A stretch of DNA of 64,000 bases from CAJXZP01 sp047610145 (GCA_047610145.1 JBLFZF010000001.1:6600-70599), one strand, 5' to 3'. Counted from the stretch's first letter, positions 25,910 to 35,604 are shown. Made by a program: numbers and translations. The notes: generated by a model not told the origin, from the letters alone.

Positions 25910-27373
25910 ATGTTATTCAACTCCATTGATTTTGCCATTTTCCTCCCAATAGTTTTTGTGGTGTATTGGTGGCTTAGATCGGATTTGAGGGCCCAAAATT
26001 TATTCGCTTTAGCGGCTAGTTATTTCTTTTATGGTTGGTGGGATTGGAGGTTTCTTTCCCTGATAATTTTTAGTACCCTAGTTGATTATTTCATTGGCGT
26101 AAACTTGGGGAAGAATAAACGAGATGAAATTCGGAAATTACTTCTGGCAACCAGTGTGCTTGTTAATCTTGGTTTTTTGGGTTTCTTTAAGTATTTCAAT
26201 TTTTTTATTGATAATATTGATTCTGCATTTAGTTTCTTCGGTTCTCCTATCGCTGTTCAGGGTCTGGAAATAGTTCTTCCGGTAGGTATTAGTTTTTATA
26301 CATTTCAAACGCTTAGTTATTCTATAGATGTGTATAAGCGAAAACTAGCACCTACTTCAAACTTTATTTCCTTTGCCGCGTTTGTTAGTTTTTTTCCGCA
26401 GTTAGTGGCTGGGCCTATTGAACGTGCGACTAATTTATTGCCCCAGTTTTATAAGAGAAGAACCTTTAATTACGAACAATCGGTTGATGGTTTGCGACAA
26501 ATTCTGTGGGGATTGTTTAAAAAGATGGTAATTGCTGATAATGCAGCAAGGTTAAGTAATGAAGTTTTTAATAACTCTCAAGATTACTCTGGGGCGTCAT
26601 TATTTTTAGGTGCGTTTATGTTTGCCTTTCAAATTTATGGGGATTTTTCAGGGTATTCTGATATCGCCATTGGTACTTCTAGACTGTTCGGTTTTGATTT
26701 GAAACGAAATTTTGCATTTCCATATTTCTCAAGAGATGTTGCAGAGTTCTGGCGAAGGTGGCATATTTCCCTGTCTACTTGGTTTAGAGATTACCTATAC
26801 ATACCGCTAGGAGGTAGTAAAGGTAGTTTGGCGATGAAAGTGAGAAATACCTTCATTATTTTTATTGTTAGTGGTTTTTGGCATGGAGCAAATTGGACCT
26901 TTATTGTTTGGGGCGCATTAAACGCGTTGTATTTCTTGCCGCTGCTTTTAACGAATAGAAACCGTAAGAATACAGAGGTAATTGCTCAAGGAAACCTATT
27001 CCCCAATTGGAGAGAGGGCCTGTCCATGTTTTTTACATTTATTCTTACTGTATTTACATGGGTGTTTTTTAGGGCTGAAAACTTGAATGGGGCTTTTAGT
27101 TTTATTTACAGAATGATGGTAGGGTTTCTAGATGTAGATAATTTTAAAATCGTGGAGGACTTGATTGAATCAAAATATGGATTGATTCAATTATTTATTC
27201 TGGTGTTTTTTGTTGTGATTGAGTGGTTGGGAAGAGAAAATGAATACGCCATTGAGACCACTTTATCAAATAGGTCTAGTTTGTTGAGATGGAGCTTCTA
27301 TTCATTTATTATCTTTTTAATAGGGATGTTTATGGTAACTGAAGAAACCCCGTTTATTTATTTTCAGTTCTAG
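25910..27373 (+). CDS. MBOAT-family membrane-bound O-acyltransferase (AlgI-like)
   Basis: 487 residues, about 10-12 membrane segments. The MBOAT/AlgI core is clear: VAGPIERATNLLPQF, GDFSGYSDIAIG, EFWRRWHISLSTWFRDYLYIPLGG with His285, and GFWHGANWTFIVWG with the invariant His325. AlgI-type enzymes move acetyl groups across the inner membrane for glycan O-acetylation together with a periplasmic SGNH protein. Such a protein is encoded 2 nt downstream. The likely acceptor is the glycan made by the surrounding locus. Confidence 0.93.
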   Translation: MLFNSIDFAIFLPIVFVVYWWLRSDLRAQNLFALAASYFFYGWWDWRFLSLIIFSTLVDYFIGVNLGKNKRDEIRKLLLATSVLVNLGFLGFFKYFNFFIDNIDSAFSFFGSPIAVQGLEIVLPVGISFYTFQTLSYSIDVYKRKLAPTSNFISFAAFVSFFPQLVAGPIERATNLLPQFYKRRTFNYEQSVDGLRQILWGLFKKMVIADNAARLSNEVFNNSQDYSGASLFLGAFMFAFQIYGDFSGYSDIAIGTSRLFGFDLKRNFAFPYFSRDVAEFWRRWHISLSTWFRDYLYIPLGGSKGSLAMKVRNTFIIFIVSGFWHGANWTFIVWGALNALYFLPLLLTNRNRKNTEVIAQGNLFPNWREGLSMFFTFILTVFTWVFFRAENLNGAFSFIYRMMVGFLDVDNFKIVEDLIESKYGLIQLFILVFFVVIEWLGRENEYAIETTLSNRSSLLRWSFYSFIIFLIGMFMVTEETPFIYFQF

Positions 27374-27375
27374 GA

Positions 27376-28302
27376 ATGAAAAAATTTGTAATAAGATTAG
27401 GTGCTTTTTTGTTGCTCTCTAGTATTGCCTATGGCGTACTGGTTTTTGCTTGGCAAAATACGGGCTATAAAAGGTTTAAAGGCAATATTAATTACAGAAT
27501 TGGTACTTATGGGAATATGTATACCCGTGTCCGTGAGATTCCTCAATTTCATGATGTAGATGTGTTGTTTTTAGGATCCTCGCATGCATATAGAGGTTTT
27601 GATACTCGAATATTTGAAGCAGAGGGTTACCGAAGTTTTAATTTGGGTTCGAGCTCCCAAACACCAATCCAAACAAAAGCATTGCTGTCAAGATACTTAG
27701 CTGTTTTAAATCCAAAAGTTGTGGTGTATGAGGTATATCCCAATACTTTTTGTGGGGATGGGGTAGAGGCTTCTACAGATGTAATTGCAAATGATGTAAA
27801 TGATTGGAGTTCTGTAAGAATGCTTTGGGACTCTAGAAATGCCAAGGTTTTGAATACTTGGATATATGCCTCCATTCGCGACTTATTTGATTTAAATGGC
27901 GATTTCATAGAACCTTTGATAAAGCCAGAGAGCCGGGATACCTACATAAGTGGAGGATATGTTGAAAAGGAAGTGTATTTCTATTCTAAGAAAAGTTATT
28001 TAGCGAATCATTGGTCCTTTAATGAGAAACAGGTCGAAGAGTTTGAGTCTGTTTTGGATATGTTAGAAAAGAAATCAATTAAAACATATTTGGTATTTAA
28101 TCCAATTTCTTCAGAGTTCTATAAGTCGTATGATAACAGACAAGAATTTGATCAATGGATGAGTGGCTATGGAAGTTATTATAATTTCAACGAAACAATC
28201 TCGTTAAACGACTCCTTGCATTTTTACGATTCAAATCATATGAATCAAGATGGTGTAGAAATATATAATCAAATATTAGTCCGTTTGTTACGGAAAGACT
28301 AA
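27376..28302 (+). CDS. SGNH-hydrolase-like protein, probable periplasmic O-acetyl transfer partner of MBOAT
   Basis: 308 residues. One N-terminal membrane anchor or signal (about 5-25) precedes an alpha/beta domain with VLFLGSSHAYRGFD, carrying the GSSH nucleophile motif at 67-70, and the late DSNH motif (Asp285, His288), so Ser-Asp-His catalytic residues are in SGNH order. The layout mirrors the AlgI plus AlgJ/X or DltB plus DltD pairs. I infer it takes acetyl groups from the MBOAT and places them on the glycan. The last 4 nt overlap the convergent GtrII gene. Confidence 0.75.
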   Translation: MKKFVIRLGAFLLLSSIAYGVLVFAWQNTGYKRFKGNINYRIGTYGNMYTRVREIPQFHDVDVLFLGSSHAYRGFDTRIFEAEGYRSFNLGSSSQTPIQTKALLSRYLAVLNPKVVVYEVYPNTFCGDGVEASTDVIANDVNDWSSVRMLWDSRNAKVLNTWIYASIRDLFDLNGDFIEPLIKPESRDTYISGGYVEKEVYFYSKKSYLANHWSFNEKQVEEFESVLDMLEKKSIKTYLVFNPISSEFYKSYDNRQEFDQWMSGYGSYYNFNETISLNDSLHFYDSNHMNQDGVEIYNQILVRLLRKD

Positions 28303-29846
28303 TGTCTGCCTAAATGAACAAATATAGTATCAGCTCTCAGAACAATAGATCCTTTTTCAGGGAATAGCGGCAAGTTCTCGTACTCCTGTATTTTTAATTG
28401 ATATTTTTCTTGTGGCAACTCAAAAGCGGCAACTTCATAGTTTAAAGTTCGTAATAAACATTGTTTTCTTGAAGGTCTGTTTTGATGAACAAAACCAACT
28501 GGTTTGTTCATTCCATTTAAAATAGAAATATCTAAATGGGGTTCAAAAAAATTATAATGTGGATTGTTTTCGATCAATCCTATAAAAACGATAGGGCTCG
28601 ACTTCATATTATAATTTGGTTTTTTTTGAATTTCAAATAAAATATTGTTGGCTAAGGCTTTAGATGACTCAACATTTATTTGATGAGTAAGAGTAAGGGC
28701 ATTGTTGTTTTTGATTCCGTTACTTATTAATAAAATGAGTATTATGGAAAGGGTTGATTTTAAATAACCATTACTGTTAGCCAAAACTACTTTAGACAAG
28801 TACATTAGTAGAGGCAGGAAACCAAAAATGAAACCTACATATAAATTTGATTTCGGTGTTATGTAATACGTTGAAAATACGGTGCCAATTATAACGGCTA
28901 ACGCCAAGAAAGGATACGACCAATTAAGTGTGGCAGAAGAGGTCTTTGGTTTTAGGTAATATAAAAATGCCAAAAATAAAAGGATTAGAAAAGAGCGGTG
29001 TAATGGATTTAACTGGGTGAACAATTGGCCGAAATAATCGAAGGCCATCAGCATTTTTTCAGGAAGTTCGAGTAATAACCCGGTTATACTCGTGTCGTTT
29101 GCTCCTCGGTAGTCGGTAAGTTCAAGGTGGAAAGCAAATAGGAGTAACTTGGTAATGACAAAGTAAATTACCAAGCTGCATAATGAAATAGCTAAACCTT
29201 TGGTAAATAGAATCACAGATTGTTTAAGGTCAGTTGTGTCTGCGTATTGCTGCAATGCCAATAAAAGAAAAAGGGTGTTGATAAACGAAAATAAGGCGGG
29301 GTAACAACCTAAAGCAATAATATTTAGTGCGATAACAGAGCTGCCAATTTTGTATTCATTGTGTTTAAACAGTATTAGACTACTGGTAGTTAACAGCATA
29401 CCTAGGCTGTACACTTCAATATCCCCAATGTAGAAAAAGTAATGAATTAGAATAGGAAATGAAAGAAATATACTTCCGGAAATCACCCTAATAAAGAGAG
29501 ATTTAATGTTAAGTATTGACCATAACTGAATAATTACTAGGGTAAGCATTGTTACCGATACGGCCACTGAAATGAAAGGAATAGGAGTGTCAAAGTGAAA
29601 GAAATGATAAATAGTGCTGTATGCCCATCGTCCTATTTCCACATAATAGAAAAAGGCGAAAAAATCAACGTTAATTCGATCCAATCCATCATTATTGAAA
29701 ATTAGGGTAGTTGCGATTTGACCAAAATTCAAAAAACCAATACCAATAATAATAAATACAGCTATATAACTTGAACGTGAAACGGACTTGAAATAGGATT
29801 CTACTTTACCTGAAATGGTCTCAAATGAAAGGTGCGAAAAATTCAT
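28299..29846 (-). CDS. GtrII-like glucosyltransferase membrane protein
   Basis: 515 residues with about 10-12 membrane segments and a soluble C-terminal tail. The first periplasmic loop has NNDGLDRINVDF and GRWAYSTIYHF, resembling the acidic ND...R...GRW pattern of the GtrII family, whose members transfer glucose from undecaprenyl-phosphate-glucose to O-antigen in the periplasm. It overlaps the upstream GtrB-like gene by 4 nt (ATGA), a strong functional link. Another C-class lipid-linked sugar transferase is possible. Confidence 0.72.
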   Translation of the reverse strand: MNFSHLSFETISGKVESYFKSVSRSSYIAVFIIIGIGFLNFGQIATTLIFNNDGLDRINVDFFAFFYYVEIGRWAYSTIYHFFHFDTPIPFISVAVSVTMLTLVIIQLWSILNIKSLFIRVISGSIFLSFPILIHYFFYIGDIEVYSLGMLLTTSSLILFKHNEYKIGSSVIALNIIALGCYPALFSFINTLFLLLALQQYADTTDLKQSVILFTKGLAISLCSLVIYFVITKLLLFAFHLELTDYRGANDTSITGLLLELPEKMLMAFDYFGQLFTQLNPLHRSFLILLFLAFLYYLKPKTSSATLNWSYPFLALAVIIGTVFSTYYITPKSNLYVGFIFGFLPLLMYLSKVVLANSNGYLKSTLSIILILLISNGIKNNNALTLTHQINVESSKALANNILFEIQKKPNYNMKSSPIVFIGLIENNPHYNFFEPHLDISILNGMNKPVGFVHQNRPSRKQCLLRTLNYEVAAFELPQEKYQLKIQEYENLPLFPEKGSIVLRADTIFVHLGRH

Positions 29847-30808
29847 TGTTTTTCTTCTTGGGTAAGGTCAATAAATTCATCTACGATGTATAATGGTCTG
29901 TTTTGAGATTGTTCAAATATTCGACCAATGTATTCGCCCAGCACACCAATTGAAATGAGTTGAATGCTTCCAAAAAATAGTATGAGCGTTATTGTAGTGG
30001 TGTAGCCAGGGGTGTCAATACCAAAGAATATGGCTTTTGTTAATTCGAATATTAAATAGGAAAAAGAAAAAAGAAAAACTACAAGCCCCAGATAGCTCCA
30101 TGCCCTAAGAGGTAATGTTGAAAATCCAAAAAGTCCATCTAAAGAAAAATTCCACAACTTCCACATATTCCATTTACTAGATCCGCTATGCCTGGGTTGA
30201 ACTTGAAAGGTGACTAGTGATTTGCTAAATCCGGGGAAGGAAAAAACGCCTTTCATAAAGCGACTAGTTTCTCGAAGTTTGATTACCTCATTTACCACTT
30301 TTCGATCCATTAAACGAAAGTCTCCTGCATTTGGAGTTATATCTACATCACTAATGCTTTCAATAATTTTATAGAATGAATTAGATACGTGTTTCTTTAT
30401 CCATCCTTCGTAGTTCCTATTTTCTCTAACGCCAATTACATTCTTGTAGCCCTTGCGCCATTCTGAAATGAATTGAGGAATGGTTTCTATGGGAAGTTGT
30501 AGGTCAACGTCAATGGGAATTACAGCTTGACCTAAGCTATAGTCAAGGCCTGCGGTTAGTGCTTTCTCTTTGCCAAAATTTCGTGAAAAGGATACTATTT
30601 TAATGTGCTCTGTTCTTGGATATGATTTTATTTCTACCAGTGTGTTATCTCTGCTGCCATCATCTATGAAAATTATTTCAAAGGATTTAGTACACTCTTC
30701 AAGTACTGGTAAGCAGGCGTCCAGAAAGGGAGCGATATTCTCTTCTTCGTTAAAAACACAAACGACCAAACTAATTTCTGGAGTGTCTCGTGAAATTTGC
30801 GGACTCAT
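29843..30808 (-). CDS. GtrB-like family 2 glycosyltransferase (polyprenyl-phosphate sugar synthase)
   Basis: 321 residues. A GT-A domain with SLVVCVFNEEENI, FIDDGSRDNT, VIPIDVDLQLP (DxD-type motif) and RLMDRKVV, then two membrane segments near the C-terminus (about 233-258 and 267-293) and EYIGRIFEQSQNRPLYIV. This is the architecture of GtrB/DPM1-like enzymes that make undecaprenyl-phosphate-glucose (or a similar sugar). It is coupled to the GtrII-like gene. The usual third partner, the GtrA flippase, is not in the window. Confidence 0.88.
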   Translation of the reverse strand: MSPQISRDTPEISLVVCVFNEEENIAPFLDACLPVLEECTKSFEIIFIDDGSRDNTLVEIKSYPRTEHIKIVSFSRNFGKEKALTAGLDYSLGQAVIPIDVDLQLPIETIPQFISEWRKGYKNVIGVRENRNYEGWIKKHVSNSFYKIIESISDVDITPNAGDFRLMDRKVVNEVIKLRETSRFMKGVFSFPGFSKSLVTFQVQPRHSGSSKWNMWKLWNFSLDGLFGFSTLPLRAWSYLGLVVFLFSFSYLIFELTKAIFFGIDTPGYTTTITLILFFGSIQLISIGVLGEYIGRIFEQSQNRPLYIVDEFIDLTQEEKQ

Positions 30809-30846
30809 GATTTACGTGTGTTTGTGGAGTAAATAATAAACAAGTA

Positions 30847-31791
30847 CTAATGACCAAAATAAGTAAAAGGTTTGAGTAAAGAGTTGCTGATTTTCGAAAT
30901 TCGCATATATGGTTTAAGGGTTGCTTTAAAGCCACTAAAGTATTGTTCAATATTTTTATTCATCGAACCACCAAAATTGAACCCGAGATTCTGTTTTTTT
31001 GCTTCTTGAATAGCTGCCCAAATTAACTGACTCATCACTCCTGTACTCCTGTTTTTTGAGTCAACGGCTCCAAACATATAATGAAAATACTGAGCGTCTT
31101 TTAGCAAGTAGATGGCGGCAATAACTTCATTTTTTGCATCTGTAGCTTCCAGAATTAATCGAAGATTTTCATTTTTTATTTTGACGTCAATCTTATCTAA
31201 TTCACGTTGAGTAAAGGCTGTTTTTAGTCCTTTGCTATTGTAATCCTCTTTATGCAGCTCATAAAGCGTGTTAATGATTTCCCCTTCTGAAATCCTGAAG
31301 GTTTCGCTGGCCTTGTTTATGGCCTTTTTTAGAGTTGGCTTAAAGGTGTTGAAAATGGTCTCTAGGTCTCTTTGAGTGCTTAATATATAGGTATACCGAG
31401 TGGTTTGTTTAAAACCGTTCCAATAGAATGGAAGCCAATAATCAAAGTTGAAATCGGTTTGCGTAACAAATCGATCTGTTTTTGGTAATTGAGAAATGAG
31501 CTCTAATAACGTTTTCCGCTGAAATGAAATTTTATTATCCTCATTCAAATCATTTGGATAAAAGAAGATTGGCCCTAAGTAATATGTGAGTATGGGAATG
31601 GTAACTTGGAAAAAACCAAGACGTTTACTGGTCACATATGGGAGAGCCCCGGTGATGTTTTTTCCTTTGTGAGAAATGGCAACTTCCCAGTTATTTTTGC
31701 CCACTACAGCATCTAACCATAATGGAGTTTGAAAAATTAGAATTTGACGATTGCCTTCTGAAAAGGCTCTATATATTTCTTGATTATTCAA
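30847..31791 (-). CDS. FemAB/GNAT-type acyltransferase of the polysaccharide locus
   Basis: 314 residues, cytoplasmic. It has the double-GNAT feel of FemAB-related proteins: FQTPLWLDAVVGKNNWEV near the start, LKKAINKASETFRIS, DAKNEVIAAIYLLKD, and the C-terminal STGVMSQLIWAAIQEAKKQNLGFNFGGS with the FNFGGS-type strand seen in this family. Members add acyl or aminoacyl groups to sugars or peptidoglycan precursors. Within this locus an amino sugar is the probable acceptor (inference). Its neighbours are GT4 (15 nt upstream) and GtrB (38 nt downstream). Confidence 0.75.
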   Translation of the reverse strand: MNNQEIYRAFSEGNRQILIFQTPLWLDAVVGKNNWEVAISHKGKNITGALPYVTSKRLGFFQVTIPILTYYLGPIFFYPNDLNEDNKISFQRKTLLELISQLPKTDRFVTQTDFNFDYWLPFYWNGFKQTTRYTYILSTQRDLETIFNTFKPTLKKAINKASETFRISEGEIINTLYELHKEDYNSKGLKTAFTQRELDKIDVKIKNENLRLILEATDAKNEVIAAIYLLKDAQYFHYMFGAVDSKNRSTGVMSQLIWAAIQEAKKQNLGFNFGGSMNKNIEQYFSGFKATLKPYMRISKISNSLLKPFTYFGH

Positions 31792-31806
31792 TGTGTATTT
31801 TCAAAA

Positions 31807-32913
31807 TTAAATCATGCGGGTGTAAAATAGTTCTAGTTTAGGTTTTTCCGTGCTCCAACTATACTTCTTGATAGCCGTATTATAGCCATTGAGTCCATAT
31901 TCTTGTGCTTTCACAGGGTCTTTTATTAGCCGGTTAATGGCGTCTCCAATTTCTTTTGGTTCAAGCGGATTGACTAATAGTCCGCAGTTGGAGTCCGTAA
32001 CAATATCCGCCCATAATTTCAAGTTGGTACAAACAACAGCAACTCCTGCGGCCATGTATTCAAATAACTTGGTAGGTAAGGCATCTTCGTATTTTTTTAC
32101 GGGATGTAAAACCACTAAGCCAACTTGTGCGCGTTCTAGTAGCTCTGCTCTTTTTTCAGAATCGATATAGCCTTCGTAGCGTACCTTATTCCATTGAGGC
32201 AGATTTCTTGCTAGTTGTTCTAAATTTTCACTTTCAAATATGCCAGCTAATACTAATGTGAATCCCTCAACATATTCCATAGCTTTGACCATTTCAATAA
32301 CTCCTCGAATAGCCGCAATATCTCCCACATAAAAAACTTCTTTTTCTTTTTTAGAATAGGGTATTGGTGTATCAAACTGTCCTAGAATAGGATAGTTGTT
32401 TAATAAAATAGTGTTGGAGTTAACTTTCTTGAAACGGTGAAACACCTTTTCGTCTGCTGTAACGATACCTGTTAATCGTTTCACTACATAATCTTCAAAG
32501 GGTTCAAAAAGATTAGAAATTAGGTGGAGAATTAATTTGTTTCCGTAGGGTTTAGAAAGTAATTGTCGGGGTACATCTTCATGCGCGTCATAGACCACTT
32601 TCTTTCCTTGTTTAATTAACTGAAGTCCGTGATATAAAAAATCAGGATCGTGAAAATGGTAGATGTCGGCATCTACCTCTAACGCCTTTTTGTAAATTGC
32701 TTTGGGTACATTTTTAATCCTACCCAATAGTCCTTCGTATGGTACTTCTAAAGAAATAATGTTTACGCTCTCTACTACTTCACTTTTGCCTTTGTTGCAA
32801 ATCAAAGTTACCTGGTGCCCTAAATCTATTAAAGAACAGCATTCTTTTTGAAAAATCCGAGTGTCTAAACGAGGATGAACCGTTGTAATATGGCAGATGT
32901 GCAATGTTTTCAT
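31807..32913 (-). CDS. Glycosyltransferase family 4 protein
   Basis: 368 residues, GT-B fold. The N-terminal domain starts with LHICHITTVHPRLDTRIFQKEC, a common start for this GT4 subgroup. The C-terminal nucleotide-sugar domain has VFYVGDIAAIRGVIEMVKAM, a VRYEGYI strand, and EDALPTKLFEYMAAGVAVV (the E-x7-E-type region). It probably adds one sugar of the repeat unit at the cytoplasmic face. Its ATG overlaps the upstream polymerase stop by 1 nt (TAATG). Confidence 0.88.
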   Translation of the reverse strand: MKTLHICHITTVHPRLDTRIFQKECCSLIDLGHQVTLICNKGKSEVVESVNIISLEVPYEGLLGRIKNVPKAIYKKALEVDADIYHFHDPDFLYHGLQLIKQGKKVVYDAHEDVPRQLLSKPYGNKLILHLISNLFEPFEDYVVKRLTGIVTADEKVFHRFKKVNSNTILLNNYPILGQFDTPIPYSKKEKEVFYVGDIAAIRGVIEMVKAMEYVEGFTLVLAGIFESENLEQLARNLPQWNKVRYEGYIDSEKRAELLERAQVGLVVLHPVKKYEDALPTKLFEYMAAGVAVVCTNLKLWADIVTDSNCGLLVNPLEPKEIGDAINRLIKDPVKAQEYGLNGYNTAIKKYSWSTEKPKLELFYTRMI

Positions 32914-34280
32914 TATTTCAATTTCGCGTTGTGTTTATTAATAATCATCCATTTAAACGCGGGTTCTTTAGCTTGAATAAAAATAGATATTCCTATTATA
33001 CCCATTAAGATTCTATGGTCTACCAAGGAATAAGATTTAAATGTGTTTACCAATAAATATAAAATGGCAATTCCCAAAACCTGTTGGTTGTTCTTTAAAG
33101 TCCATAATAAAGCAGAAATTAAAAAAAACAGAAACGGAACTAATCCTATCAGACCAGTTTCAAACCAGATTTCCAGAAAAATATTGTGCGGATATAAGCG
33201 AATGTCTTTTCCTGTTTTAATTATTCCATACGATCCTATACCATGACCAAATAAGCGGGAGTTCCAGGATTGGTTGATCATATTCCAGCTATAAATAAGA
33301 TGGTCTATTCGATCAATATTTGATTGTTCTGGGTGATGGTGCTCATCTTCAAACTGACGATCAATTCCACCTTCAGAAGAATGGTCCATTGCTGACATTA
33401 TGGTTTGATCTAGATTTGAGGGAACGATAACTGAAAACCGATAAAGTGTTCGTTTTAAAATAATGGAACCAAATTTATTTTGGCTAACACTAAAAATGAG
33501 AAGCGTATTTATGAGAAGGAGCGATAAAATTATTTTTTTTCGTTGAAATAGGTATTTGAAACTATTCTGCGTTCCGTAATCAATGAATAATGCACTGAGA
33601 TAGATCATTAATGAAATGACGGTAAATATAATTGGTCCTCTAGCCGCAGTGCCCCACAAGCAAATCAAAATAATGTTAAGAAAAGCAGCTTTTTTAAATC
33701 GGTTTTCTAACTTCAATATTAAGATAGACGAAAGGCCTAAGATGTATCCTGCGTCAAGATAAAAACCTCTATAAAATTTAAGGGTATGCCCCAAAATATT
33801 TTCCTTAACTCCAAAATAAAATCCGTAAACAATTATAGAATAACCTCCAACCAATATGGAGGCGATAGCTAGCATATTAACAAACTTACGAAGGTTAAAT
33901 TTGATGGAAAATTTCGGGCTGATAATTGCTAGAATATTCGTAGAGAATAAAAATAACTTGAACAGACCATAATTTTCAGAGGGCGAGTAATAAAGGGAAA
34001 TAATAGAAACTAGGTAAAAAATAAGCAAGGGGGAAATTCGCCAAAGTCTGTTCCAATTCAATTTTGAATTGGCTAGCTTGCCTAAGATCACATTTCTTGC
34101 AATTAAGAAGCTTAAAAATAAACCAGAAAATAAAGTGAGGTCAAAATTAATTAGCCAGTTCTTTGATAGATAAATCCCTTTAAATATTCCGCTTAGTAGA
34201 TATACGATGAAAGCTAATTCAAACGAATTGTCTAGTAACTTTGAAATGGCAGTTAGCCTACTTAGTTTCGAATCGTTCAT
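32913..34280 (-). CDS. O-antigen ligase/polymerase family membrane protein (Wzy or WaaL candidate 1)
   Basis: 455 residues with about 10-12 hydrophobic segments. The Wzy_C/O-antigen ligase features are a long periplasmic loop ending in LFGHGIGSYGIIKTGK and RLYPHNIFLEIWFETGLIGLVP, the H-N-x-x-L-E pattern typical of this superfamily. It could polymerise repeat units or ligate the glycan to lipid A core; sequence alone does not separate the two. It sits between the Wzx flippase (6 nt upstream) and a GT4 enzyme. Confidence 0.8.
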   Translation of the reverse strand: MNDSKLSRLTAISKLLDNSFELAFIVYLLSGIFKGIYLSKNWLINFDLTLFSGLFLSFLIARNVILGKLANSKLNWNRLWRISPLLIFYLVSIISLYYSPSENYGLFKLFLFSTNILAIISPKFSIKFNLRKFVNMLAIASILVGGYSIIVYGFYFGVKENILGHTLKFYRGFYLDAGYILGLSSILILKLENRFKKAAFLNIILICLWGTAARGPIIFTVISLMIYLSALFIDYGTQNSFKYLFQRKKIILSLLLINTLLIFSVSQNKFGSIILKRTLYRFSVIVPSNLDQTIMSAMDHSSEGGIDRQFEDEHHHPEQSNIDRIDHLIYSWNMINQSWNSRLFGHGIGSYGIIKTGKDIRLYPHNIFLEIWFETGLIGLVPFLFFLISALLWTLKNNQQVLGIAILYLLVNTFKSYSLVDHRILMGIIGISIFIQAKEPAFKWMIINKHNAKLK

Positions 34281-34286
34281 TCTGTA

Positions 34287-35558
34287 CTAAATGCTTTTTT
34301 CGTATTTGTATATAGCTACAATAATAATAACTGCAAATATACTGTAAACAGTCACCTCTGTATAAGTTAAGATTTGTAAAAACTCATTGAAACTAGCGTA
34401 ATCACGAAAGAACAATGAGCTCATAGATAAAAAATAAATTACCGGATAAATGGAGGCTAATTTATGTTGATTTATTGCGGGTAAAATATTGTTTAACGGA
34501 ATGACCAGAAGTTGCAGTGCAAAGCTGAATACTAATATTTGCGATATTTCACCAGAGTAACGCCACTTTTCACTGAAAATAATTTGAAATATTTCAGCTC
34601 CAAATTGATGCACAACGATTATGATTAATCCCGAGGCAGCGAGTAACCCGATTGACATTTTAGTTACTTGTGATTGTATGGACTCTTTTTTTTGATTGCT
34701 TGCCGCTATTTTTTTAAATAGAACTTGGCCTAATGAAACACCAAACATGGAGATTGGGATCAATATTATAGATCTACTGAAGTTATAATATCCTGTTTGT
34801 TCTAAGGTAAATAACAATGACGCCAATACAATTGTGGCTTGTTTTGATACTTCGACCAACAGACTGGGTATACCATAAAATACAGGGAATGATTTGTATT
34901 CTTTGGCAACTGATTTAATCTCTGGCTTGGAGAAATAAATAAGCGATAGATGGTTCTTTAATGCAATCCATACAGTTAGGGCACTGAAACCTGCCCAGCC
35001 GGCTAAATACCCTAATAGCCAGCCCCCACTTAGTTGGATGAATCCAAAAAACAGCATGAAGAAGGAGGTTAATATAGATTGGCTTATTTTGAGGATAGAA
35101 ATCCATTTGAAGGCATCTTTTCGAATCAACCAGTAACTAAGAGACCTTTGCACTCCGACTAGAAAAACAAAAACAGGTGTTACCCATAAAAAATGGATTA
35201 AACTGGGGTTGTTGAAATAATTGGAAATTTGTTGTTGTGCGAAAAATAGGATGATGCCCGTTAACAGTGTGAAAAATAACGTAAATAATAAGGCTAAAAC
35301 CACGACAGAATTAGCTCGTTTCTCTTCTTTTGGTAAAACCACAGCTTGCCCCAGCTTTCCATCCGACAAGGTTGAGAAGATCTGCATAACACTATTAACC
35401 TGTGCGTAGATCCCTTGTTCCGAAACACTAAATAACCGAGCAATAATTGTGGATGAGGCAAATGGAATAATTTGAGAAACTACAGACCCCGCAAAAAGGG
35501 TAGAAACGTTTTTTCCAAATGCGGAATTGAGTAGTTTATTCTTGAACCTTTTTGACAC
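34287..35558 (-). CDS. Wzx-type oligosaccharide flippase
   Basis: 423 residues, about 12 membrane segments. The N-terminal FAGSVVSQIIPFASSTIIAR and a SEQGIYAQVNSVMQ segment are typical of the polysaccharide-transport (PST/Wzx) family of the MOP superfamily. It moves undecaprenyl-diphosphate-linked repeat units across the inner membrane. The start is GTG at 35558, only 4 nt past a -7 element, so the message may be nearly leaderless. It is the first gene of the minus-strand run down to GtrII. Confidence 0.87.
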   Translation of the reverse strand: MSKRFKNKLLNSAFGKNVSTLFAGSVVSQIIPFASSTIIARLFSVSEQGIYAQVNSVMQIFSTLSDGKLGQAVVLPKEEKRANSVVVLALLFTLFFTLLTGIILFFAQQQISNYFNNPSLIHFLWVTPVFVFLVGVQRSLSYWLIRKDAFKWISILKISQSILTSFFMLFFGFIQLSGGWLLGYLAGWAGFSALTVWIALKNHLSLIYFSKPEIKSVAKEYKSFPVFYGIPSLLVEVSKQATIVLASLLFTLEQTGYYNFSRSIILIPISMFGVSLGQVLFKKIAASNQKKESIQSQVTKMSIGLLAASGLIIIVVHQFGAEIFQIIFSEKWRYSGEISQILVFSFALQLLVIPLNNILPAINQHKLASIYPVIYFLSMSSLFFRDYASFNEFLQILTYTEVTVYSIFAVIIIVAIYKYEKSI

Positions 35559-35562
35559 GGTA

Positions 35563-35570
35563 CAAATATA
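35563..35570 (-). promoter_or_regulatory. -7 element TATATTTG for the wzx operon
   Basis: An exact TAnnTTTG match on the minus strand; its last base lies 5 nt from the first base of the GTG start. The 68-nt divergent region also holds the promoter of the GT2 gene on the other strand. Confidence 0.6.
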
Positions 35571-35604
35571 TAAGAGGGTTCAATATATTCTGTGGGATAA
35601 GTCT

